This document shows, one piece after another, positions 30,785 to 37,995 of a DNA stretch of 37,995 nt. The stretch is from Archangium sp. GTDB taxonomy: Bacteria > Myxococcota > Myxococcia > Myxococcales > Myxococcaceae. The translations under genes were made by a program, and so were the position numbers. The stretch covers positions 1 through 37,995 of the forward strand of contig JALHMW010000038.1 in the NCBI GenBank assembly GCA_022843845.1, read 5' to 3'. The stretch's first letter is position 1. Every line of letters starts with the position of its first letter. Under the pieces are notes generated by a model. The model ran no database searches. It saw nothing but the letters and a program-made list of their open reading frames with translations, and was not told the DNA's origin.

Positions 30785-32203
30785 ATGCCCCGAACCCTTG
30801 CAGTCATTCTCTTCGCGCTCGTGGCTGCGACGGCTTCGGCGCAGAAGCCGCGGTTGGTCATCGTGCCCTTCTCGACCGGGGAAGGAGCCAGCGACAAGGC
30901 CGCAGGCCGCTTCAGCGCCCTCGTCAACGACGAGCTCAAGTCGCGAACCGACGCTGTGGAGATCGTTGCTCCGCCAGTCACGAAGGCCGCGCCTGAGAAG
31001 GCCGGCGGCACGAAGAATCGCCCGAGCCCCGAGACGCTGGCTGCGCTCGAGGCGGGCCGGAAGGCGTTCGACGATCTGCGCTTCGACGAGGCGATTCCGT
31101 CGCTCAAGAAGGGCATCGAGCTGATGCTGGCCGAGCCCGCGACGGCCGACTTCGAGGTGATTCAGGACGCGCTCGTGAAGGTGGCTGCGGCGAACTTCCG
31201 CAACGGTGAAGAGAAGGACGCGAAGATCGCGCTGCTCGATCTCGCGCGCCTCGCACCGGGCTTCGCCCTGCCGCCTGGCTATCCCCCCGTCTTCCAGCGT
31301 GAGTACGAGAAGGCCCAGAAGCGCCTCGACAAGCTGCCGCGTGGGCAGGTCGTCATCGAAGGCCCGTCTGGCGCGACTGCGTTCCTCGATGGGCGCGATC
31401 TCGGCATGGTGCCGGCGACCGAAGAGAACGTGCCGAGCGGGACCCACTACGTGCGCGTCGACGGAGCCCGCGGCGAGAAGTTCGGCCAGGTGATCGAGGT
31501 GAAGAGCAACACCGCGAAGGTGAAGGCGGCCTTCGGAGCCCCTCCCGGACGCGCGCCCGTCAACATGGTGCCGAACCCGAACGTCACCGCCACGGTGGAT
31601 GAGGGCATGGGCCAGCGGCTCGCGGCCTATTGCACTGCCGCGGGCGCCGACTTCGCGTTGATCGGCGTCGTCTATCGCGTCAGCGACACCCAGCTCTCGG
31701 CCGGCACGGCGTTGTTCCACGCGAAGCGCTCGGCCTTCGCCCAGCTGGGCACCGTCACCTTCGACGTCGACGTGCTCACCGCGAACACCGAGTCGTTCAA
31801 GCTGGCCGACGAGGTGCTCAAGCGCACCGCGTCGCTCGGCTCGACGGTCACGGCGCCGTTCGGGTTGGTGACGAAGAAGACCCAGGCCGTGGTGGTGGTG
31901 TCGAAGGCCGACCCGGCGAAGGTCGACCCGAACGGAGAAGATCTCTCGGTCGCCGCTCCTGATCGAAAGGGGAAGGTGCTCGAGCCCAGGCCCCGCGTGT
32001 TGGACAAGCCGGCGAACGTCATCGACGTCGATGATCCGCCGGTCGGTGAGCCTCCCGACCCGGTCGTCGCGAAGCCTGGCGTGCCTGTCTGGGTCTGGGT
32101 GGTGGTTGGAGGCGTGGCGCTGGCAGGGGCAGGGGTGGGTGGCTACTTCGGCGTTCGCGAGCTCACGCGGCCGGTGACGGGAACGGTGACTGCGTCGTGG
32201 TGA
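30785..32203 (+). CDS. exported TPR-like/PEGA-domain protein with C-terminal membrane anchor
   Basis: A 472-aa protein. ATG 30785 begins a type I signal (MPRTLAVILFALVAATASAQ). The N-terminal part (KPRLVIVPFSTGEGASDKAA) is a TolB-N/FlgO-like alpha/beta region. A helical TPR-like segment follows (about 80-185, LEAGRKAFDDLRFDEAIPSL), then a PEGA domain (about 193-260, GQVVIEGPSGATAFLDGRDL with VPSGTHYVRVDG). A further alpha/beta domain ends in a Pro-rich linker and one transmembrane helix (WVWVVVGGVALAGAGVGGYF). The topology parallels that of the protein at 26157-27107. PEGA domains bind cell-wall or surface partners. Function unproven. Its stop overlaps the next start. Confidence 0.8.
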   Translation: MPRTLAVILFALVAATASAQKPRLVIVPFSTGEGASDKAAGRFSALVNDELKSRTDAVEIVAPPVTKAAPEKAGGTKNRPSPETLAALEAGRKAFDDLRFDEAIPSLKKGIELMLAEPATADFEVIQDALVKVAAANFRNGEEKDAKIALLDLARLAPGFALPPGYPPVFQREYEKAQKRLDKLPRGQVVIEGPSGATAFLDGRDLGMVPATEENVPSGTHYVRVDGARGEKFGQVIEVKSNTAKVKAAFGAPPGRAPVNMVPNPNVTATVDEGMGQRLAAYCTAAGADFALIGVVYRVSDTQLSAGTALFHAKRSAFAQLGTVTFDVDVLTANTESFKLADEVLKRTASLGSTVTAPFGLVTKKTQAVVVVSKADPAKVDPNGEDLSVAAPDRKGKVLEPRPRVLDKPANVIDVDDPPVGEPPDPVVAKPGVPVWVWVVVGGVALAGAGVGGYFGVRELTRPVTGTVTASW

Positions 32204-33816
32204 GACTGCTGACGGTGGTGGCGGTGACGGTGGTGGCGCTGTTCGCGACGGCCTGTCAGCCCAAGGAGATTCCCTACAACCTCGCGATCGTCACGACGGG
32301 CTGCGCGGGCTCGAACCCCTTCCAGGGCGTGCAGTTCCTCCGCATCCGCGTGTCCGGCGATGGCATCGACCCGGTGCTCGAGACCGTCTCGCCTGCGTCT
32401 TCGAAGACGGCCTCGTTGCCGCAGATTCCAGCCGGCGCGAACCGGGTGATCGAGGTGCGGGCCTACGACAACGATCCAGCCGCGGGTGGCCGCGTGGTGT
32501 CGATCGGCCGAACGCTGCCGTTCACCGTGCCCGATTTGTTCCCCGACATGCCGACCGAGACCGAGCTGCAGAAGCGCGTCTTCCTCCGGCAGGTGAACAC
32601 CTGGTCTGCGCCCGTCTCGGCGACCGACCCGTCGACGTGTCAGTCGATGAAGTTCGCGCGCGCCGCCCACACGGCGACGCTGCTGCCGAACGGGAAGATC
32701 TTCATCGCGGGTGGCTTCAACTACCCGGCTGGGAACCCGAACCGCGCGTCTCTGAACGCGACCGAGATCTTCGACCCGACGACCGGCACCTTCTCGAACG
32801 CGAAGGACCTCTCGTTCCGCACGCGCGATCAGGTCGAGAGCAAGGTCGCCAAGGCGTTCCACACGGCGACGCTCCTGAGGAACGGGCAGGTGTTGGTGTG
32901 GGGTGGTGAGCGGTACACGCTGCTCAGCGGCGTCAACGTCGTCTCTCCCGTGACCGATGTGCTCGCGTACGATCCCTCGAAGGACGAGTACGGCGCGACG
33001 CAGCGCATGAACCCTCCGCCGATTCCACGCACGCAGCACCAGGCGGTGATCGACGGGAACGGCCGCGTGTTGATCATCGGAGGCCTGCGCTTCAATACGA
33101 ACCCGGGGCCGCGCCTGGTTCCGGTGAACGAGGTCGAGTGGTTCGACGCCGACAAGCCCACGCCGCAGATCGTCGACGGCCTGACCGTCAAGCGGGTCGA
33201 CGCGTCGGCTGCTGCGGTGAAGAGCGGCGAGTTCATCGCCGTGGCGGGTGGCTCCGACGGCATGGCCCTGCGTGATGACGTCGTGTTCTTCACGTGGAAT
33301 GGCACGTCGTTCACCCAGGTGCCGCAGATGGCGCCTCCCCGGCTCGCGGCGCCCGGACGACGGAGCGCTGCGGCGGTCACCTTCCGAGACGGCGCCGACA
33401 TGCTGATGCTGGGCGGGTACAGCGACATCGCCGCGGTGAGGCCGGTCGCGTCGAGTGAGATCGTTCAGGCCGGCGTGGCGACGGTCGCCCGCGGCGCCGA
33501 CATCGGCAATCGCGGAGAGCTGTGCGCGGTGACGTTGAAGGATGGCTCGGTGCTGACGGTCGGCGGTCGCACGGCCGACATGAACGGCATGATGGTTCGT
33601 TCGGACAACACGGCGGTCGTCGTTCGGCCCGATGGCCGTGGCGGCACCATGGCGCTGGGCGCTCCCAGCCTCGCCCTCGGCCGGTACCTGCACACCTGCA
33701 CGTTGATGGCGGACGGCTCGGTGTTCGTGACCGGTGGCCTCAATGAGACGGCCGCGAACCCGAATGGCGACGTGCTGACCGACGCGTGGATCTACACGCC
33801 CGCGCCGACGGACTGA
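32197..33816 (+). CDS. Kelch-repeat lipoprotein
   Basis: A 539-aa lipoprotein. Two adjacent GTG codons (32197 and 32200) overlap the stop of the preceding gene; the second gives a GTGA overlap, so either may be the start. The signal ends in LFATAC (Cys20 from the first GTG). A beta-sandwich region (about 30-115) precedes a Kelch-type beta-propeller. Its blades carry hallmarks such as RAAHTATLLPNGKIFIAGGF with ATEIFDPTTGTF, AFHTATLLRNGQVLVWGG with VLAYDPSKDEY, and YLHTCTLMADGSVFVTGG. Such propellers act as surface binding proteins; no galactose-oxidase copper residues were identified. It is translationally coupled to the PEGA protein, suggesting they function together in the envelope. Confidence 0.85.
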   Translation: MVRLLTVVAVTVVALFATACQPKEIPYNLAIVTTGCAGSNPFQGVQFLRIRVSGDGIDPVLETVSPASSKTASLPQIPAGANRVIEVRAYDNDPAAGGRVVSIGRTLPFTVPDLFPDMPTETELQKRVFLRQVNTWSAPVSATDPSTCQSMKFARAAHTATLLPNGKIFIAGGFNYPAGNPNRASLNATEIFDPTTGTFSNAKDLSFRTRDQVESKVAKAFHTATLLRNGQVLVWGGERYTLLSGVNVVSPVTDVLAYDPSKDEYGATQRMNPPPIPRTQHQAVIDGNGRVLIIGGLRFNTNPGPRLVPVNEVEWFDADKPTPQIVDGLTVKRVDASAAAVKSGEFIAVAGGSDGMALRDDVVFFTWNGTSFTQVPQMAPPRLAAPGRRSAAAVTFRDGADMLMLGGYSDIAAVRPVASSEIVQAGVATVARGADIGNRGELCAVTLKDGSVLTVGGRTADMNGMMVRSDNTAVVVRPDGRGGTMALGAPSLALGRYLHTCTLMADGSVFVTGGLNETAANPNGDVLTDAWIYTPAPTD

Positions 33817-33820
33817 GTAC

Positions 33821-33846
33821 GCCGAGCCTGGTCAACACCACTCGGC
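33821..33846. terminator. short hairpin between convergent genes
   Basis: GCCGAG (33821-33826) pairs with CTCGGC (33841-33846) over a 14-nt loop just after the Kelch gene stop, overlapping the end of the convergent gene. There is no T tract, so it is a weak terminator candidate. Confidence 0.3.
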
Positions 33847-34191
33847 ATGAAGCCCGAGCTTCTTTTTCGCTGACGCTGAGACCGGCCCGAGCAGCTCGTC
33901 GCGGAAGGCTTGCTCGAAATCGTCGATGTCGGCCTTCCCGCATTTCAGCGGTGGACTCTCGAGTGCAGCCACCTCGTCGAGCGCGGCTGCGAACTCGGCC
34001 ACTCGTGACGGCGTCATCGTCACCGGACCGTCGTCCTCCAGCAACATCGCGAGCCACGGCAGCTCCCCGGCCGTCTTGAAGCGCGGCGCCCACGCCTCGA
34101 GAACTGGCTTGCCCAGCCCCATCTCGGAGAGCGGCTTTCGTTTCGACTTCGGGTCGCCAGCAACGGAGTGGAGGTAGAGCAGGTGTGACAT
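33832..34191 (-). CDS. small hypothetical protein
   Basis: A 119-aa soluble protein with no signal peptide (MSHLLYLHSVAGDPKSKRKP). It has alternating helices and strands (ELPWLAMLLEDDGPVTMTPS, VAEFAAALDEVAAL, DIDDFEQAFRDELLGPVSAS). I do not recognise a family. The natural composition and a clean start at ATG 34191 support a real gene. It is convergent with the Kelch gene and 49 bp downstream of the membrane-protein gene. Confidence 0.6.
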   Translation of the reverse strand: MSHLLYLHSVAGDPKSKRKPLSEMGLGKPVLEAWAPRFKTAGELPWLAMLLEDDGPVTMTPSRVAEFAAALDEVAALESPPLKCGKADIDDFEQAFRDELLGPVSASAKKKLGLHAEWC

Positions 34192-34240
34192 GGCCGCCGA
34201 GTGAATCAGACCTGAGGTCGCGTGTGCAGGGCGACGGCGA

Positions 34241-34780
34241 TCAACGGGGGCGCGGTTGATCGATCACGCCGAGCTCCAGCAACACCGCCGCTGGCACCCG
34301 GTGCCCTTCGAGCTGAACCCACTCGTCGTCGAGACGCTCACGCCGGGCGTGGCGGAGATCGAAGATCAGGTCGCCCAGTCGCAGCCAGTCGCCCTGACGC
34401 TCCCGCACCGAGCCTCCAGCACGAATGGCCCAGATGACGAGGAAGAGGCTCATCACGCCAGCAGCGGCGATGCGGCCGATGAGGAGCCCCAACAGAATCG
34501 CCAGCACCGCGAAGAGCACCGGCAGCAGCGCACGATTCCTCGAGCGGGGCACCCGGACGACCTTCTGCAACAGCAGCGCGTCGAGCCACCACGTCAGTCG
34601 CTCGGCCGTCGCGACCTCGGGCGGGCGACCGGTCAGCTCCGCCAGTCGCGCGACGAGTTTCGTCAGGGCGTCTTGTTGTCCTGACAACGTCGAGACGTCT
34701 GGCATCGACCGGCGCAGCGCCTCGACCTGGTCCATCCGAGGTGACGTCAGCGCGTCACGCAGCTCGTCCAGCCACGCCAC
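34241..34780 (-). CDS. membrane protein with two transmembrane helices, function unknown
   Basis: A 179-aa protein beginning at GTG 34780. A cytoplasmic helical N-terminus (about 1-80, MAWLDELRDALTSPRMDQVE) precedes two close hydrophobic helices (LLPVLFAVLAILLGLLIGRI and AGVMSLFLVIWAIRAG, about 85-122). A C-terminal cytoplasmic tail (about 55 aa) contains strands DWLRLGDLIFDLRHARRERL and EGHRVPAAVLLELGV. No family is recognised. The start lies 3 bp after the stop of the PHP-domain gene, so the two are probably in one operon. Confidence 0.65.
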   Translation of the reverse strand: MAWLDELRDALTSPRMDQVEALRRSMPDVSTLSGQQDALTKLVARLAELTGRPPEVATAERLTWWLDALLLQKVVRVPRSRNRALLPVLFAVLAILLGLLIGRIAAAGVMSLFLVIWAIRAGGSVRERQGDWLRLGDLIFDLRHARRERLDDEWVQLEGHRVPAAVLLELGVIDQPRPR

Positions 34781-34783
34781 GGC

Positions 34784-37700
34784 TCAGCGCTCCGAGTGGT
34801 GTTGGAGCTTCCGCAGCATCGCGTCGAACTCGGCGGCCGTGGGCTCACGGGGAGCGCGCTTCTTCACCGGCTCGCTCTTGCGCAGCGGCTGGCCCGGCTG
34901 GAGCGGGAATTGGTCGTACGCGCCGCTCCCATCGGCATCGATGAGGATCGCGTTGGTGAAGGCCTCGGGCCGATTGTCGGTCGCGCGGCAGACGCCGTTG
35001 GTGCAGCGAACGCCCGTCCACGCCATCGGGGCCAGCACGCGCGTCGCGCTGCTCGAGCGCACCATCACCACGAACCACGTATCGGCGGTGGGCGTCACGG
35101 TGAACACCTCGGTGATCTTCGCCCGGCGCGCCGCGAAGCCGTTCAGCCCCGGTACCGCCTCGAGGGGCAGGGTGCCGACGGGGAAGGTCTTCTTCTGCAG
35201 AATCCGGCTCTCGGGCCAGTCGTTGTTCGAGACGCCGTTGACCGACTCCCGGCCCGTTGCGTGCGTGTACAGCTCGAGGGAGTCGAATTGCATCCACTCC
35301 GGCGCTTGCACGGTGACGGTGAGCTCGACGGGCGTGTTGGCCGCGATCGACAGCGTGTCGCCGATGGCCGCAGTCGCGCCCATGCCGTCAGCGCGCTTCG
35401 CCGTCATCGTCACGAACGGGCCTGACGAGCCGACTGCGCGACGTTGCTTCATCGCGGTCGTGAACGCTGCGGGTGTGAAGCGGGCTGGCGTGGCGTCAGC
35501 GCCGAGGAAGAGCCACGTGCGGCCGTAGCCTCCAGTCGTCGAGTGACGATCGTGCGTGTCGGAGACGCCGGTCGCCGTCTTCACCCAGCCACGCGAGAGG
35601 AACGTCATCCAATCGTTGGCGACGGCGAGGCTGGCCGAGGTGCCGTTCATCAGCTCGATGGCGTCGAAGTCGAGCGAGAAGAGCCTGGTGTCGTTCGCTG
35701 TCGCCGCAGGGTTGGGCTCCATGCGGAACGTCGCCGGATTCGCGGCCGAGGTGCCGCGCGCGGTGTCGACCTTCAACTGCGTGAGTGCAGCGCCTTGTCC
35801 TCCACGCGGGTGGTTCATGTGCACCACCACGCCCGGGTACGCCTCGCGGAGCCCCGAGAAGAGCTGATCGAGCCGCAGCGACGCGCCATCACCACCAGCC
35901 CAGTCGAACGCGCCTCCGCCCGGGCCGTCGCGCACCGTCACTGGGAACGCGTTGTGATGGCCGTAGTCGAAGGGCGTCACCTCGCAGCCGATCATCGTCG
36001 CCATGGAGGACGAGAGCCCGAGCTCGTTCACGATCGGCGCGTAGTCGGTGATGAAGTCGTGATCGGTCGAGACCATCACGTCGACGCCTTCGGCCGCGAA
36101 CGAGGCCACGCGCATCGCGTTCGGCACGGTGCTGTCTGGGCTCCCGACGGCGTGCACGTGAAGGTCGGCGCTGATCCACCCCGTCGTGTCGACGACCTGC
36201 GCGAGGGTTGCGGTGACGGTCGCGTCGGCGGTCGTCAGATCGATCGCTTCGCCGCGGGTCGGAAACGAGTCGGGGAAGGCCGAGTACTCGGGCCCGCGCG
36301 TGACGAAGACCTCGTAGGTGCCCGGCGGCAGGGGAATCTGGAGCGTGCCGGAGGCGGGGACGAACTCGACCGCCTGGAGCTCGCTCGGCATCGCCTCGAC
36401 ATCGAAATACGGGCGCAGCTTCGACTGCTCGTTGGCGCAGAGGCCCGACGGGCACTTGACGATCACCTTCGCGGTGAGCGGCTGCATGAAGGGATCTCTC
36501 ACGGTGACGGTGAGGGTACGCGTGCCGCCCTGGCGCACGGTGACCTGTGCTTCGCCGGTCGACGGCGCCGACACGTCGATGGGGTTCTCGATCGCAGCGC
36601 CTTTGGCTCCGGTCGAGACGCGATAGTTGCCGACCGGGACGTCGAAGCGCGCCTTGCCCTGGGCGTCGGCGGTCGCCAGCGCGACCGGTTTGCCCGACTC
36701 GGCGCCCACCACGGCGATGCGGCCCTGAGGCACCGGCTGGCCTGCGGCGTTCAGCACGGTCACGTCGAGCCGCGAACGCGACGCGCCATCGAGGGTGAGC
36801 ATCGTGGCCTGCACCCGCGCGAGGTCCTGTTCGATGAAGAAGTCGCGCACGAAGAGCCGCGGCTCGGCCGGGAGAATGCCGAACGCTCCGACGGGCTCGC
36901 GGGTCATCGAGGTCCACGACAGCAGGCCGTCGCGATCTTTCCCGTCAGCCAGCACCGCAGCCACGCCGGCGACGCCGAGCAGCGCGTTGGTCGTCACCGT
37001 CTTGCGATCGCGGAAGGAGTACGCGCGGTAGCCGTAGGCCACGTCTTTGGCCTGGTAGCCGAACCACGTCATCGGATCGACGAGGCAGTCGGGGATGCCG
37101 ACGCCGTTCGCGCAGCCCTGCGGGTTGAAGATCTCGGTCTCTCCGCCGGCCTCGATGATGTCGCCCGTCATGGTGGTGATCGGCTCGCGGCCCTGGTTGC
37201 AGTACGCGGTGAGCATTCGCACCCGGGTCTCTCCGGGCGAGAGCACGAAGTAGGTCGTGATCAACAACGGCATCGGCGTGTTGGGATCGCTGCGGAGCGC
37301 GACGGGGCCGAGGTAGTCGGTCAGCACGTTGGCGACGTTGATGTAGTCGAGCACCGCGTCTTCGCCTGTCGCTGCGACGACGGCGTAGCCACCGTTCGCG
37401 CCGTCCTGGAGGATCTCGACCTTGCGCACCGCTGGCGTGCGGCCGAACGCGTAGATCGGCGAGATCTTCCCGAACTCGTCGCGGCCGGGCTGGCCCTGGG
37501 GGCGCACGAGATCGGCGTCGATGATGGCGCCGCCGTACGGCGTCGGAGAGATCGTCCGGGTCGGCTGCTGAATCACCACGCGGACCTTGTCGTTGGCGAG
37601 GAGCACGTCGCCGGTGCGCGCCTGGGCGAAGCCGCCTCCGATGAACTCGGCGCTCGACTCGATCGTCTTCGCTTTCGCGCCGTTGCCCAGCTTCGAGAAC

Positions 37701-37816
37701 AGCTGCAGGTCGTCGAGCTTGACCTCGCAGCGGGTGGGCGGGTCAGGCGGCGGCAGCGGCTTCGGCGGAGGACAGGCGCAGAGGGCCAGCAGACAGGGCA
37801 GGGTGAGTCGGTTCAC
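34784..37816 (-). CDS. large exported PHP-domain metallohydrolase, CehA/McbA-like
   Basis: About 1010 aa. I prefer GTG 37816 (MNRLTLPCLLALCAC, lipobox Cys15 followed by a Pro-rich spacer) over GTG 37837, which adds seven residues. No strong ribosome site is seen for either. The first 500 residues are beta-rich, with carboxypeptidase-regulatory-like modules (SRLDVTVLNAAGQPVPQGRI). The PHP-type metal centre starts near residue 550 (WISADLHVHAVGSPDSTVPN), followed by VMVSTDHDFITDY, GCEVTPFDYGHHNAFPV, VVHMNHPRGGQ and GVSDTHDRHS, the usual His/Asp ligands. A C-terminal part (NDWPESRILQKKTFPVGT) is beta-rich. The family hydrolyses esters or carbamates such as carbaryl in characterised members; the substrate here is unknown. 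Confidence 0.85.
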   Translation of the reverse strand: MNRLTLPCLLALCACPPPKPLPPPDPPTRCEVKLDDLQLFSKLGNGAKAKTIESSAEFIGGGFAQARTGDVLLANDKVRVVIQQPTRTISPTPYGGAIIDADLVRPQGQPGRDEFGKISPIYAFGRTPAVRKVEILQDGANGGYAVVAATGEDAVLDYINVANVLTDYLGPVALRSDPNTPMPLLITTYFVLSPGETRVRMLTAYCNQGREPITTMTGDIIEAGGETEIFNPQGCANGVGIPDCLVDPMTWFGYQAKDVAYGYRAYSFRDRKTVTTNALLGVAGVAAVLADGKDRDGLLSWTSMTREPVGAFGILPAEPRLFVRDFFIEQDLARVQATMLTLDGASRSRLDVTVLNAAGQPVPQGRIAVVGAESGKPVALATADAQGKARFDVPVGNYRVSTGAKGAAIENPIDVSAPSTGEAQVTVRQGGTRTLTVTVRDPFMQPLTAKVIVKCPSGLCANEQSKLRPYFDVEAMPSELQAVEFVPASGTLQIPLPPGTYEVFVTRGPEYSAFPDSFPTRGEAIDLTTADATVTATLAQVVDTTGWISADLHVHAVGSPDSTVPNAMRVASFAAEGVDVMVSTDHDFITDYAPIVNELGLSSSMATMIGCEVTPFDYGHHNAFPVTVRDGPGGGAFDWAGGDGASLRLDQLFSGLREAYPGVVVHMNHPRGGQGAALTQLKVDTARGTSAANPATFRMEPNPAATANDTRLFSLDFDAIELMNGTSASLAVANDWMTFLSRGWVKTATGVSDTHDRHSTTGGYGRTWLFLGADATPARFTPAAFTTAMKQRRAVGSSGPFVTMTAKRADGMGATAAIGDTLSIAANTPVELTVTVQAPEWMQFDSLELYTHATGRESVNGVSNNDWPESRILQKKTFPVGTLPLEAVPGLNGFAARRAKITEVFTVTPTADTWFVVMVRSSSATRVLAPMAWTGVRCTNGVCRATDNRPEAFTNAILIDADGSGAYDQFPLQPGQPLRKSEPVKKRAPREPTAAEFDAMLRKLQHHSER

Positions 37817-37879
37817 GCGGGCAGCGTACGCAGACACGATCAGGCGAAGCCACGGCGTTCGGGTAGATTCGCGTCGATG

Positions 37880-37995
37880 GTGCGTCGTGAAGGCAAAGCG
37901 GAGGAGATCGCGGAAGCGACCGCCGAAGCCGAGCCATGCTGCGCGTCTCCAGCGGGTGAAAGTCCCGCACGGGTAATCGCCGGAGAGCCCGGAAG
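37880..37995 (+). ncRNA. possible 5' part of a group II intron, cut by window edge
   Basis: GTGCG at 37880-37884 fits the 5' consensus of group II introns. About 70 bp later a stem-loop CGGG-TGAAAGT-CCCG appears, followed by GCACGGGTAATCGCCGGAG. The GTGAAAGTCC-type hairpin is often seen upstream of group II intron reverse transcriptases. No open frame for the maturase is visible because the window ends. The ATG at 37877 opens a frame through this region (MVRREGKAEEIAEA), so a protein gene start is an alternative. Confidence 0.35.

Overview
The window looks like chromosome of a GC-rich myxobacterium (Myxococcota). The grounds are strong G/C bias at codon third positions, many secreted lipoproteins with Asp-Ala-Gly or Gly/Ser spacers behind the lipobox, a Hanks-type Ser/Thr kinase, soluble hybrid histidine kinases, PEGA and Kelch proteins, and frequent GTG starts with GTGA stop/start overlaps. 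This is inferred from protein style; no rRNA or tRNA gene is visible.

Layout. (1) 1-3604: mobile DNA, with an IS91-family transposase on the minus strand and an ISKra4-family transposase on the plus strand. The latter is flanked by two related, directly oriented ~95-bp sequences. (2) 3600-6300: a small lipoprotein, a secreted protein of unknown function, and a frameshifted gene remnant. (3) 6350-16337: five consecutive minus-strand genes for exported, mostly lipid-anchored proteins (Ig-like/PKD repeats plus propeller-like domain; a paralogous propeller-like protein; a beta-barrel-like protein; an ASH-domain/Cys-rich protein; a six-repeat protein). The first two share a 484-bp tract of about 97% identity inside otherwise diverged homologous sequence, best explained by recent gene conversion. 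(4) 16489-17110: a boundary of gene fragments, including a plus-strand piece with a PD-(D/E)xK nuclease-like signature lying antisense to a poorly defined minus-strand gene. (5) 17242-19959: three exported proteins, one a duplicated beta-helix-like lipoprotein.

(6) 20306-23511: a soluble PAS-PAS hybrid histidine kinase translationally overlapped by a response regulator. The regulator ends in a truncated, degenerate class III cyclase-like domain and is followed, in the same frame after a stop, by the remnant of another gene. (7) 23602-24120: a conserved-looking unknown protein. (8) 24461-27829: a tightly coupled operon of membrane Ser/Thr kinase, exported/membrane protein and sirtuin. (9) 27841-30665: a HAMP sensor histidine kinase overlapping an M16 protease gene, convergent to the sirtuin. 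(10) 30785-33816: a PEGA/TPR-like membrane protein overlapping a Kelch-repeat lipoprotein. (11) 33832-37816: a small unknown protein, a two-helix membrane protein and a large PHP-domain (CehA/McbA-like) exported metallohydrolase. (12) At the right edge a structured sequence resembles the 5' part of a group II intron, cut off by the window end.

The most unusual signals are the conversion tract between adjacent lipoprotein genes, the buried nuclease fragment, the truncated-cyclase regulator with its in-frame downstream remnant, and the kinase-sirtuin operon. I found no CRISPR array, diversity-generating retroelement or complete defence system.
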